DNA of 38,042 nucleotides from Oscillospiraceae bacterium (GTDB lineage Bacteria; Bacillota; Clostridia; Oscillospirales; Ruminococcaceae), in contig JALEOL010000053.1 of NCBI GenBank assembly GCA_022766785.1, positions 1 through 38,042 of the forward strand, written 5' to 3'. Made by a program: the position numbers and the translations under genes. Shown here piece by piece: positions 16,629 to 24,860 of this stretch. The first letter of the stretch is position 1. Each line of letters opens with the position of its first letter. Below the pieces are notes generated by a model. It searched no databases. It was not told the origin of the DNA and saw nothing but the letters and a program-made list of their open reading frames with translations.

Positions 16629-18669
16629 ATTACCTGTTATTCCGGCTTTCGGGGGGAATAAGCTGGCGATAGTGCTCCAGGGCTCAGACTTTTACACGCC
16701 CTATAGTGCTGTTACTATCCGATCTATTATAGAGAATAGTTCCAGCGACCACTATTATGATATAATCCTCAAGACCCTTGACATGAGCGAGGAAAACGCT
16801 GCTGTCATCTGTAAGCTGGCAGAGGGAAAAGACAACGTCAGCGTCAGGGTCATCAACGTGAAAAACTGCTATGATCGTTACCTGAATAAAGAGCACATTT
16901 CCGGAGATAAGCGTTTCTCAGGCATGTCTGTTATGAAAATCCTTCTTCCCGAACTGCTTGAGAATTATGACAGAGCGATCCATGTGGACAGCGATATGCT
17001 CGTGTTAGGCGATATCGCAGGCGTATTCGACCTTGATCTTGATGAATACTATGCCGCTGCTGTACAGGATATTCTTGCGGAGTTTATGTATAATGACGAT
17101 GGATATGTAAAAAAAGCGATAGATACATTTCTTGAGATCGATTCGCCGAGGGATTATCATAACGCCGCGTTTATGATGTTCAACCTCAAAAAAATAAGAG
17201 AAGACTTCACTATCGACCAGTTCGTGGATTTTATCCTTGATAATAAGTGCGAGCTTTTTGAGCAGGACGCATTCAATCACTTCTTTAAAGGGAAGACGCT
17301 TGAACTGGGATATGAATGGAATTTCCCGATAGATACAAGAAGGATAATCGAAAACGGCAATAAAAAGAACCCCTCGCCGTTATACGAAAAATATATGGCT
17401 GTTAAGCCATACAGAAAGGTGATACATTATGCTACCGCGGTAAAGCCGTGGGACAGTGCGCTGTGTCCGGAGTCCGTAAAATGGTGGGACGTGGCGGCGC
17501 GTTCACCACTGTACAATATTATTGTTGACCGGCATAACAAGCTCGAGACCGGCAGCCGGAACTCCAACAGAATGTTTTTCGTTTGCGAGACTGTATTTCA
17601 GCTTATCAATATCCTCAATATCAAATATCATATTTACCCTGATGTCAAAGCGGATATCGGTCTGGTTTCGACAACTGATTTTTCAAGATATGTAAAGCCG
17701 CTCCAGGATTCAGGCTTGTTTGAGAATGTGTATATGTCGGGATACCGGGTCCAGACTGATATGGCAATATTCAAGGATAATGCGCCAAACAGGGATCTCC
17801 TTAAAAATCCCGACAGCTATGAGCATGCTTTTCCGCTGACAGAAAAGTATACGGATTACTTTATGTCGGTTTCGGCTTCGCCATTTCAGAAGCTCACCTA
17901 TTACCAGATAGTCAGAAAAGGTATTGTGCCGCGCGTCCATATTTTCGAGGACGGTTCGGACACATACATAACCAATATACACAGCACTCTTTGCGGTGAT
18001 ATGTTCGATCACGGAGTATTCAAAAAAGATCAGCAGATGCTGAATAACATCAACGAACTCTTGTTCTACGAGCCGGTGCTTTACAGCGGCAGAGATCCGT
18101 TCACTCTGTCCGTACTGCCAAAGATCCATGAAAACGATACGGAATTTACAGATCTCTTGTACAGTGTGTTCGGAAAGTGCGAGATGCCTAAAGAAAAGTA
18201 TATTTACTTTAATGAGTGCTTTTCCACCGATAAGATACCGACTAATGATATTCAGCTGCTTGACCTTATCGGCGATGTTGTCGGAAAGGATAATGTAACA
18301 GTAAAGCTCCACCCTCGCGCAGAAAGAGGAGAACAGCTGTATATGCTGCACGGATACAGCATCTTTGCGGAGAGCACCGTGCCGTGGGAGATGTTTGTTT
18401 TGTCTGCCCGGATGAAGGACAAGGTGCTGGTTTCGGTATCTTCCAACACTCTTATTAATCCTTACATCGTGTTTAATAAGCCCGTCTATGCGATCTATCT
18501 GAAGGACGTTATGAAATTGTCCCAGCGCGCTCATGTGCGCAATCCATCATATCGGATTTTCTTCAATAAAACCATGCATCTGCTTAATGACCCTGAAAAA
18601 AGGGTGTTCTGCCCTACTTCACTTGATCAGCTTTATGCAGATATAGAATTCTTGGAGGGTACTTTATAA
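16621..18669 (+). CDS. Fused GT8 and GT52-like glycosyltransferase
   Basis: A 682-aa two-domain enzyme. I chose the ATG at 16621 because AGGAGG lies 7 bases upstream; the longer frame has no ribosome site. Residues 12-295 are a GT8 retaining transferase: DSD metal site at 123-125 (HVDSDMLVLGDI), NAAFMMFNL at about 181-189, and the family C-terminal HY...KPW at 269-277. Residues about 317-682 are GT52-like: MFFVCETVFQL at the start, IFEDGSDTY at 441-449 and KLHPRAE at 562-568, matching the EDG and KPHPRD motifs of the preceding gene. The chain probably adds a hexose (GT8, from UDP-Glc or UDP-Gal) and a CMP-activated acid sugar in sequence. Its stop codon overlaps the next ATG (TAATG). Confidence 0.82.
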   Translation: MTELPVIPAFGGNKLAIVLQGSDFYTPYSAVTIRSIIENSSSDHYYDIILKTLDMSEENAAVICKLAEGKDNVSVRVINVKNCYDRYLNKEHISGDKRFSGMSVMKILLPELLENYDRAIHVDSDMLVLGDIAGVFDLDLDEYYAAAVQDILAEFMYNDDGYVKKAIDTFLEIDSPRDYHNAAFMMFNLKKIREDFTIDQFVDFILDNKCELFEQDAFNHFFKGKTLELGYEWNFPIDTRRIIENGNKKNPSPLYEKYMAVKPYRKVIHYATAVKPWDSALCPESVKWWDVAARSPLYNIIVDRHNKLETGSRNSNRMFFVCETVFQLINILNIKYHIYPDVKADIGLVSTTDFSRYVKPLQDSGLFENVYMSGYRVQTDMAIFKDNAPNRDLLKNPDSYEHAFPLTEKYTDYFMSVSASPFQKLTYYQIVRKGIVPRVHIFEDGSDTYITNIHSTLCGDMFDHGVFKKDQQMLNNINELLFYEPVLYSGRDPFTLSVLPKIHENDTEFTDLLYSVFGKCEMPKEKYIYFNECFSTDKIPTNDIQLLDLIGDVVGKDNVTVKLHPRAERGEQLYMLHGYSIFAESTVPWEMFVLSARMKDKVLVSVSSNTLINPYIVFNKPVYAIYLKDVMKLSQRAHVRNPSYRIFFNKTMHLLNDPEKRVFCPTSLDQLYADIEFLEGTL

Positions 18670-20432
18670 TGTCAAACAGTCCTTTGGTTTCAATACTTGT
18701 ACCGACATATAACGGAAGTAAATACATCAGAAGATTTCTCGATTCTGCGCTTGATCAGGAACTCAGCGATTTTGAGATCGTTTTTGTAGACGATATGTCT
18801 ACTGACGATACTCTTGATGTTCTTGAACAGTACAGAAAGGTTTTCCCTGATAAGATATGCATTTTCCCTTCCGATGTACACCATGGTTCCATTGGTGCAA
18901 TGCGCAATCTTGCATTCAGCCATGCACGCGGAAAATATGTTTATTGGTGCGATCAGGATGATATCCTTCACCCATGCGGACTGAAAAATCTTGTTGACAC
19001 GGCAGAAGAACATGACTGTGAGATAGTGTGCGGCTGGGCATATATCACGCAGGTCGGCGACGACGGAATTGCTACGACCCTTACTGTACATAACAAGAAG
19101 CAGACGCAGGCGGCAAGCATCGAAGCGTCTATAATCAACGGGATCGACTATTGGGTAAGGCTTATCAGAAAGGATTTTGCAGAGCAGCACGATCCTATTC
19201 CTGAGAATTGCTTTTTTGACGATGTGGCATACATGCCATGTCTTCAGTCATATGCCAAAAGCATTCGGTTTGTCAATTATCCGATCTATTATTATCATCG
19301 CCGGAAAGATTCTGCGTCAGGCAGCGTCAGACGGGAAGTCTGCGAAGGTTCTGTAAAGGCAGAAAAATATGCCCTGGAGCACTGCAACCCTGATTATCTG
19401 GAAGCGGTACAGTACTTTGTCGCCACCAGAACAGAGATGAATCTTAACATGCGCTGGCAGTATTTCGATGTCTTTGTGAACTGGGCAAAGGAACAAATGG
19501 CATGGATCCCTGACAATCACCTCATCACCCGAAACAGAAAGCTGTTCGACCGTATAAAGTGGGCGGCTTCCCTGACTGAAAATCTTATTCCGAACCGTGT
19601 TTATGTAAGCGGTTTCGGAGCTGCTCCTAAACAGGAACGGCTTGATGAGCTGAGGGAAAAGGTGTTTTACGACGGCTGCGATGTAGTTGTTCTTTCAGAG
19701 GAAAACTGTGACATCAACAGCAACGAATATGTTAAACGCGCATACGAGAACGGCGATTTTGAATTTGTTGCCGGTTATTTTGCCGTGAAAAACATTTTCG
19801 AAAACGGCGGTGTTTATATTCACGACAGAATAAGAATACTGAATTACTTCACATATTATAAATATCAACACGCGATCATATTCAGACTTGACAATACCAC
19901 ATTTTCTGACTGTATTTTTGGCGCTCCTGCCGGGAACCCGGTTTTTTCGGATATCCTTGAAACTTATTGCGATCACTGGGATAAAAAGCAGACCTATAGC
20001 CCCCTTGCGCAACGCATCAAGGTGATCCTTACAGCAAAATACGATATTCCGCTTAATAATTCGGGGAAAGGTTTCTCTTACCCTGTTTCGGTCATATCGC
20101 CGAACAATGGCTTGGTAAACATTGATTTCGGCAAGCAGATCTGTGAGCATGATTTCTCCGACAGATATGCAGACGAGGAATATGTGACAATAAAACGAAG
20201 TGAGATCCTGGCTCTTTGCGATATCCGTGCAATGTCGGGAGGAAGACGTTTCCCCGGAAATCAGGCACGGGGAAGTGCTGCTGAACGCGAGCTGAGCGAG
20301 ATCAAGAACTCTAATACATGGAAGATCGTTATGAAGCTCCGCAAGCTCGGAGACAGTCCCATTGGACCTTTCCTGAAAAAGATTTTTTATGGAATGCTGA
20401 AAATCAGGAAAAAATTCAAAAAGAAAAAGTGA
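18669..20432 (+). CDS. Fused GT2 glycosyltransferase with GT32-like C-terminal domain
   Basis: A 587-aa cytosolic protein. Residues 5-230 are a GT2 GT-A fold: SILVPTYNG at 8-16, VDD at 40-42 for nucleotide binding, and CDQDD at 94-98 as the metal site. From about 315 (YVSGFGAAP) to 500 the sequence looks like the GT32/capsular family: a CDVVVLSEEN strand, NIFENGGVYIHDRI, and FGAPAGNPVF. The DxD usually found after the GGxY of GT32 is replaced by HDR, so this half may be inactive or use another site. The basic, Lys-rich C terminus may touch the membrane. It starts on the stop codon of the previous gene. It probably adds one or two sugars to the growing repeat unit. Confidence 0.78.
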   Translation: MSNSPLVSILVPTYNGSKYIRRFLDSALDQELSDFEIVFVDDMSTDDTLDVLEQYRKVFPDKICIFPSDVHHGSIGAMRNLAFSHARGKYVYWCDQDDILHPCGLKNLVDTAEEHDCEIVCGWAYITQVGDDGIATTLTVHNKKQTQAASIEASIINGIDYWVRLIRKDFAEQHDPIPENCFFDDVAYMPCLQSYAKSIRFVNYPIYYYHRRKDSASGSVRREVCEGSVKAEKYALEHCNPDYLEAVQYFVATRTEMNLNMRWQYFDVFVNWAKEQMAWIPDNHLITRNRKLFDRIKWAASLTENLIPNRVYVSGFGAAPKQERLDELREKVFYDGCDVVVLSEENCDINSNEYVKRAYENGDFEFVAGYFAVKNIFENGGVYIHDRIRILNYFTYYKYQHAIIFRLDNTTFSDCIFGAPAGNPVFSDILETYCDHWDKKQTYSPLAQRIKVILTAKYDIPLNNSGKGFSYPVSVISPNNGLVNIDFGKQICEHDFSDRYADEEYVTIKRSEILALCDIRAMSGGRRFPGNQARGSAAERELSEIKNSNTWKIVMKLRKLGDSPIGPFLKKIFYGMLKIRKKFKKKK

Positions 20433-20463
20433 GCGCTGCTCCGGCAGAAAGGCGGGTCAACAG

Positions 20464-21327
20464 ATGAAAAGAATAGTGGTCACCGGCGCGGACGGATATA
20501 TCGGTACTCATGTGATCGCGGAGCTGGTCAAACAGAAGGAACGGTTTGATATCACCGCAGCAGTTCTGGACGCAGATCATTGTGAAAGGATCAGCGGAGT
20601 GAACTATGTCTCGTTTGATTTCGTGACAGATCACAGCCGTGAGAACCTCTGCGATGTGCTGGGACGTCCCGAGATATGCCTGCATCTCGCATGGCGTGAC
20701 GGATTTGTACATAACTCCACCAGACATATCGAGGATATTTCTTCCCACTTCGGTTTTCTGAAAAATCTGGCAGATCACGGAACGAAACAGTTCGCTGTTG
20801 CCGGATCATTCCGCGAGTACGGCAATGTCAACGGAATGGTTGATATTAACAGCTTTGCATATCCGGACAACATGTATATGCTTTCAAAGGTCATGCTGAA
20901 AAGGGCATTAGAGTTATATTTCGCCGGGAAAGATATCTGCCTTCAGTGGTTCAGACCGTTCACCGTATACGGCGATGAGGAGAAGAACCATTCTATCCTC
21001 AGCAAGATATTGATGTGGGAAAAGGAGGGCAAAGAGACCTTCCCGTTTACCGATGGAACAGAGCAGTACGACTATATCGAGATACACGAGCTTGCAAGGC
21101 AGATCGCGGCGATAGTTTCTCAGAACGAGATAGATGGTGTAATAGATTGCTGTTCAGGCGTTCCCACCAGATTAGGCGATATGGTAGAAAAGTTTATTTC
21201 TGACAATCATCTCAGGATCCGCCCTGAGTATGGCGCCTTTCCGAGCAGGAGCTATGATTCGAAGATCGTATATGGCGATGTCCGCAAAATAAACAGAATA
21301 ATGGAAATAACAGGAACAAACGGCTGA
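20464..21327 (+). CDS. NAD(P)-dependent sugar epimerase/reductase, candidate dTDP-4-keto-6-deoxyhexose reductase
   Basis: A 287-aa extended short-chain dehydrogenase. The Rossmann motif TGADGYIG is at 7-14, Ser115 (VAGSFREYG) and Tyr138-x3-Lys142 make the catalytic set, and RPFTVYG follows near 169. It lies directly before rmlC, rmlA and rmlB, while no typical rmlD is present. The best guess is the final 4-keto reduction giving dTDP-L-rhamnose or its C4 epimer dTDP-6-deoxy-L-talose. An epimerase role on another sugar is possible. The start ATG has a modest ribosome site (GGCGGG). The gap of 31 bases to the upstream gene and 14 to rmlC supports one operon. Confidence 0.72.
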   Translation: MKRIVVTGADGYIGTHVIAELVKQKERFDITAAVLDADHCERISGVNYVSFDFVTDHSRENLCDVLGRPEICLHLAWRDGFVHNSTRHIEDISSHFGFLKNLADHGTKQFAVAGSFREYGNVNGMVDINSFAYPDNMYMLSKVMLKRALELYFAGKDICLQWFRPFTVYGDEEKNHSILSKILMWEKEGKETFPFTDGTEQYDYIEIHELARQIAAIVSQNEIDGVIDCCSGVPTRLGDMVEKFISDNHLRIRPEYGAFPSRSYDSKIVYGDVRKINRIMEITGTNG

Positions 21328-21341
21328 CAAAGAGGAGAAAC

Positions 21342-21902
21342 ATGAACGTCACAAAGCTTGAAATTGAAGATGTGCTGGTTATCGAACCTGATGTTTACAA
21401 TGATTTCAGGGGTTACTTTTATGAATCATATTCGAAAAGAACGCTGGAAAAGTTCGGAATAACCAACGAGTTTGTCCAGGACAACCACCTGCTTTCCCTG
21501 AAAAAAGGAACTATTCGTGGGATACATTTTCAGAATGCCCCGATGTCTCAGGCGAAACTGCTGCGCTGCACAAAGGGAAGAATAATGGATTACGCAGTGG
21601 ATCTGCGTAAAGGCTCACCCACCTACAAAAAATGGGTCTGCGTGGAGCTGAGTGCGGAAAATAAAAAGCAGATCTTTATTCCCAAAGGATTCGGACATGC
21701 ATGCATCTCTCTTGAGGACGATACCGAGGTACAGTATAAGGTCGATGAGTTTTTCTCCCCTGAAAACGATCGGTCTGTCGCGTGGAACGACCCGGAGCTT
21801 GCCGTAGACTGGGGGACTGACGAGGTTATTGTGTCTGAAAAAGACCGAACGGCTCCATTCTTAAAGGAATGCGACATCAATTTTACTTACGGAAACGACT
21901 GA
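21342..21902 (+). CDS. rmlC: dTDP-4-dehydrorhamnose 3,5-epimerase
   Basis: A 186-aa cupin enzyme of the usual family length. It converts dTDP-4-keto-6-deoxy-D-glucose to the L-lyxo form by epimerising C3 and C5. Visible motifs are FRGYFYESY near 22-30, the catalytic His62 in IRGIHFQ with Arg59, VDLRKGSPTY at 86-95, IPKGFGHA at 113-120, Tyr132 in VQYKV and WNDPELAVDW near 148-157. A strong AGAGGAG ribosome site precedes the ATG. Its stop codon overlaps the first base of a family A mobile element, so the gene ends right at the insertion and remains intact. Confidence 0.95.
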   Translation: MNVTKLEIEDVLVIEPDVYNDFRGYFYESYSKRTLEKFGITNEFVQDNHLLSLKKGTIRGIHFQNAPMSQAKLLRCTKGRIMDYAVDLRKGSPTYKKWVCVELSAENKKQIFIPKGFGHACISLEDDTEVQYKVDEFFSPENDRSVAWNDPELAVDWGTDEVIVSEKDRTAPFLKECDINFTYGND

Positions 21903-22226
21903 TACTAATAACCATTTAAACTCAGGAAATCTGTGCCGAAATCCAGCACCGCTATCGTAATTAATGTGGTTTGCGAAGACTCGCTCACTTATGTCCAGCC
22001 TTTCCGGTCGGAGCGACCGGAATTTCGCCTGCGGCGAAACCGCACGGACTAACGAAAGAAACTTGAGCGTTTTCCGCGCAGCGGATAATGCGTACATACA
22101 GTACGCCGGCGTTTCTTTTCCAAGGGACACGCTGATTAAAGCGTAGAGTAACAAAATCAGCGTGTCTCTGGATATCGGTACTGTCTTTCAGCAAATCTTT
22201 TCCTTCGTTTAAACGGTTATTAGTAT
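21902..22226. mobile_element. MITE-like inverted-repeat element, family A copy 2 (325 bp), inside the operon
   Basis: The ends ATACTAATAACC... and ...GGTTATTAGTAT match copy 1, as do the subterminal blocks. It is longer because of extra segments holding three small perfect hairpins with 3-base loops (CCGGTCG-GAG-CGACCGG at 22004-22020; TTTCGCC-TGC-GGCGAAA at 22023-22039; TCCGC-GCA-GCGGA at 22073-22085) and a 12-bp stem GACACGCTGATT / AATCAGCGTGTC (22126-22166). No coding sequence and no T-rich terminator. It separates rmlC from rmlA and may change mRNA processing or stability there. Confidence 0.8.
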
Positions 22227-22258
22227 GAACACAGTGCTGATGTGAGGTGTGCAAAAGC

Positions 22259-23137
22259 ATGAAAGGTATTATTCTGGCAGGCGGCAAAGGAACACGATTA
22301 TATCCGAGTACTGCGGTAGTTTCAAAGCAGCTGCTCCCAATATATGATAAACCTTTGATCTATTATCCGCTTTCTGTTCTTTTACTTGCAGGTATAAGGG
22401 AAATTCTGGTCATATCAACTCCTCAGGACACGCCGAATTACAAGCGTCTCCTGGGTGACGGAGAGCGGCTGGGGCTTAATATACAATACGCAGTGCAGGA
22501 AACGCCGCGCGGGCTTGCTGACGCGTTTATCCTGGGAGCGGATTTCATCGGGGAAGACAGTGTTTGCCTGGTACTTGGTGACAACGTGTTTTATGGACAG
22601 GGTCTGACGCTTTATCTCAGGAATGCGCAGGAGCAGATAAAAAACGGCGGCGCATCTATATTTGGTTATCCGGTGGGCAATCCGAGAGAGTTCGGAGTGG
22701 TGGAATTTGACGAGAACAATAAGGTCATTTCCATTGAAGAAAAGCCTGCCAGACCTAAATCAAACTATGCGGTGCCGGGGTTATATTTCTATGATCCACA
22801 TGTTGTGGATATAGCCAGAAAGGTCGAGCCGTCGCCCAGAGGAGAGATCGAGATAACCGCAGTCAACAACGCCTATCTCGCGGAGGGAAGTCTGAATGTT
22901 ACGCTGCTGGGACGCGGCGTTGCGTGGCTTGATACCGGATCGCCGAAGGGCATGCTGAAAGCGTCGCAGTTCGTCCAGACAGTGCAGGATATGCAGGGTT
23001 TCTATATTTCCTGTATTGAGGAGATCGCATGGCGCAGAGGATTTATAAGCACAGAACAGCTCCACAGACTGGGTGAGGAGCTGTCCATGACTGCCTATGG
23101 ACAATATATACTGTCTCTATCGGAGGATATATTATGA
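22259..23137 (+). CDS. rmlA: Glucose-1-phosphate thymidylyltransferase
   Basis: A 292-aa enzyme that makes dTDP-glucose from dTTP and glucose-1-phosphate, the first step of the dTDP-6-deoxyhexose route. I chose the ATG at 22259 (GAGGTG upstream); the open frame extends to a GTG at 22247, which lacks room for a ribosome site. The signature [11 protein letters not shown] is at residues 8-18, followed by [25 protein letters not shown] near 108-115, [20 protein letters not shown] and WLDTG. Length and motifs are those of RmlA. Four bases overlap with rmlB (ATGA), indicating coupled translation. Confidence 0.96.
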   Translation: MKGIILAGGKGTRLYPSTAVVSKQLLPIYDKPLIYYPLSVLLLAGIREILVISTPQDTPNYKRLLGDGERLGLNIQYAVQETPRGLADAFILGADFIGEDSVCLVLGDNVFYGQGLTLYLRNAQEQIKNGGASIFGYPVGNPREFGVVEFDENNKVISIEEKPARPKSNYAVPGLYFYDPHVVDIARKVEPSPRGEIEITAVNNAYLAEGSLNVTLLGRGVAWLDTGSPKGMLKASQFVQTVQDMQGFYISCIEEIAWRRGFISTEQLHRLGEELSMTAYGQYILSLSEDIL

Positions 23138-24153
23138 ATATCATTGTAACTGGGGGCGCCGGTTTTATCGGCGGTAATTTCGTTCATTATATGCTGAGGT
23201 CACACCCGGATCATCGTATAGTCTGCCTTGACTGCCTCACCTACGCCGGCAACCTTGAAACGCTTGCGCCTGTAATGGAAAACCCGGGGTTTCGCTTCTG
23301 CAAGGTAGATATCACTGATCGCGAGGCGGTTTTTGGTGTGTTTGAAGAGGAAAAACCGGATATCGTGGTGAATTTTGCTGCGGAGAGTCACGTTGACCGC
23401 TCGATCGAAAATCCCGGAGTTTTTCTCAACACCAATATCATTGGTACACAGGTGATGATGGACGCATGCCGCAAATTCGGGATACAGCGGTTTCATCAGG
23501 TGTCTACGGACGAAGTGTATGGTGATCTGCCGCTTGACCGTCCGGATCTGTTATTTACCGAGGATACCCCTGTCCATACCTCCAGCCCTTATTCTGCGTC
23601 CAAGGCGAGCGCCGATCTTCTGGCAATGGCATATCACAGAACATTCGGACTTCCCGTAACTATTTCCAGATGCTCCAATAACTACGGTCCGTATCAGTTC
23701 CCGGAGAAGCTTATTCCGCTGATGATCGCTAATGCCCTCGGCGACAAACCGCTTCCGGTGTACGGCGAGGGACTGAATGTGCGTGACTGGCTGTATGTAG
23801 AAGATCACTGCCGGGCGATAGATCTGATCATTCACAACGGAACCGTGGGCGAGGTATACAACATCGGCGGCCATAACGAAATGAAAAACATTGATATCGT
23901 AAAGCTCATCTGCAAAATACTCGACAAGCCCGAGAGCTTGATAACCTATGTGTCGGACAGAAAAGGTCACGATATGCGCTATGCGATCGACCCCACAAAG
24001 ATACATAATGAACTGGGCTGGCTGCCTGAAACCAAATTCGCGGACGGAATACAGAAAACGATACAGTGGTACCTAGATAATCGTGAATGGTGGGAAAACA
24101 TTATCAGCGGCGAATATCAGGAATACTATCAGAAGATGTATTCACACAGATGA
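23134..24153 (+). CDS. rmlB: dTDP-glucose 4,6-dehydratase
   Basis: A 339-aa extended SDR enzyme converting dTDP-glucose to dTDP-4-keto-6-deoxyglucose with bound NAD. The Rossmann motif TGGAGFIG is at 6-13, the family-specific TDE triad at 125-127 (STDEVYGDL), and the catalytic Tyr153-x3-Lys157 in [26 protein letters not shown] near 175-192 and the RPGHD-like [12 protein letters not shown] stretch are also diagnostic. Ribosome site GGAGGA. It supplies the substrate of RmlC and of the SDR reductase at 20464-21327. Confidence 0.97.
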   Translation: MNIIVTGGAGFIGGNFVHYMLRSHPDHRIVCLDCLTYAGNLETLAPVMENPGFRFCKVDITDREAVFGVFEEEKPDIVVNFAAESHVDRSIENPGVFLNTNIIGTQVMMDACRKFGIQRFHQVSTDEVYGDLPLDRPDLLFTEDTPVHTSSPYSASKASADLLAMAYHRTFGLPVTISRCSNNYGPYQFPEKLIPLMIANALGDKPLPVYGEGLNVRDWLYVEDHCRAIDLIIHNGTVGEVYNIGGHNEMKNIDIVKLICKILDKPESLITYVSDRKGHDMRYAIDPTKIHNELGWLPETKFADGIQKTIQWYLDNREWWENIISGEYQEYYQKMYSHR

Positions 24154-24169
24154 CTGGAGAGTATGAAAA

Positions 24170-24829
24170 ATGAAGGTTGCATGTTTTATTCCGATCAAAG
24201 CTAATTCGGAGCGGGTACCCGGAAAAAATCTCAAGATGATGAACGGAAAACCCTTGTTTCAGTACATTTGCGAGCATGTTAAGCAAGCAGATGTCTTTGA
24301 CGACATCTACATTGACACAAACAGCGAGATAGTGACCGAATACGCAAAGCAGAACGGCTTCATTCCCATAAAGAGGGAGGAGTGGCTTTCCACCAGTGCT
24401 GCAAACGGCAACGATCTGCTTGTTCATCATTACAAGATGTTTCCTCAATACGATCTGTATTTTCAGATCTTTGCCACAGCGCCGTATCTTCAGCCTGAGT
24501 CGATCAGAAAATGCGTGCAGACGCTGAAAGAAAATGAACAGTATGATTCCTGCTTTACTGCTACGGAAAACCACAGCTTTTACTGGTTCAACAACGTACC
24601 TGTAAACTATCGTCCGTGTATTCTTCCGAGAAGCCAGGATATGGCTCCTGTATTTGAGGAGACCACCGGGCTTTACGGCATGAGAAATTCTGCTCTGGAA
24701 AAGTATCGCTGCCGTATCGGAGCCAAACCATATATACACACCGTAAGCAAGTTCGAGGCGGTAGACATCAATACCGAAGAAGATTTCAGCGTTGCCGAAT
24801 ATATCGGAAAGGCATATTGGAAATACTGA
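24170..24829 (+). CDS. CMP-acylneuraminate synthetase-like cytidylyltransferase
   Basis: A 219-aa nucleotidyltransferase of the NeuA/KdsB/PseF type, expected to join CMP from CTP to a keto-acid sugar. The N-terminal CTP loop is IPIKANSERVPGKN at 7-20 with Arg15 and Lys19; ATAPYLQPESI lies at 102-112; and the C-terminal metal-site pattern VDINTEEDF is at 198-206. Length matches the minimal catalytic domain; there is no extra phosphatase or acetyltransferase domain. No NeuB, KdsA or PseI gene is in the window; the next two genes encode an aldolase-like enzyme and a HAD phosphatase that could supply its substrate. The two GT52-like domains at the start of the operon are the probable users of the product. 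Confidence 0.82.
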   Translation: MKVACFIPIKANSERVPGKNLKMMNGKPLFQYICEHVKQADVFDDIYIDTNSEIVTEYAKQNGFIPIKREEWLSTSAANGNDLLVHHYKMFPQYDLYFQIFATAPYLQPESIRKCVQTLKENEQYDSCFTATENHSFYWFNNVPVNYRPCILPRSQDMAPVFEETTGLYGMRNSALEKYRCRIGAKPYIHTVSKFEAVDINTEEDFSVAEYIGKAYWKY

Positions 24830-24860
24830 AAACAAAATTCTGGCAGGGGGTGAGATATAA

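Noticed and set aside
17710-18534. 274-codon open frame on the minus strand
   Set aside because: Antisense to the GT8-GT52-like fusion, no ribosome site, no recognisable domain.
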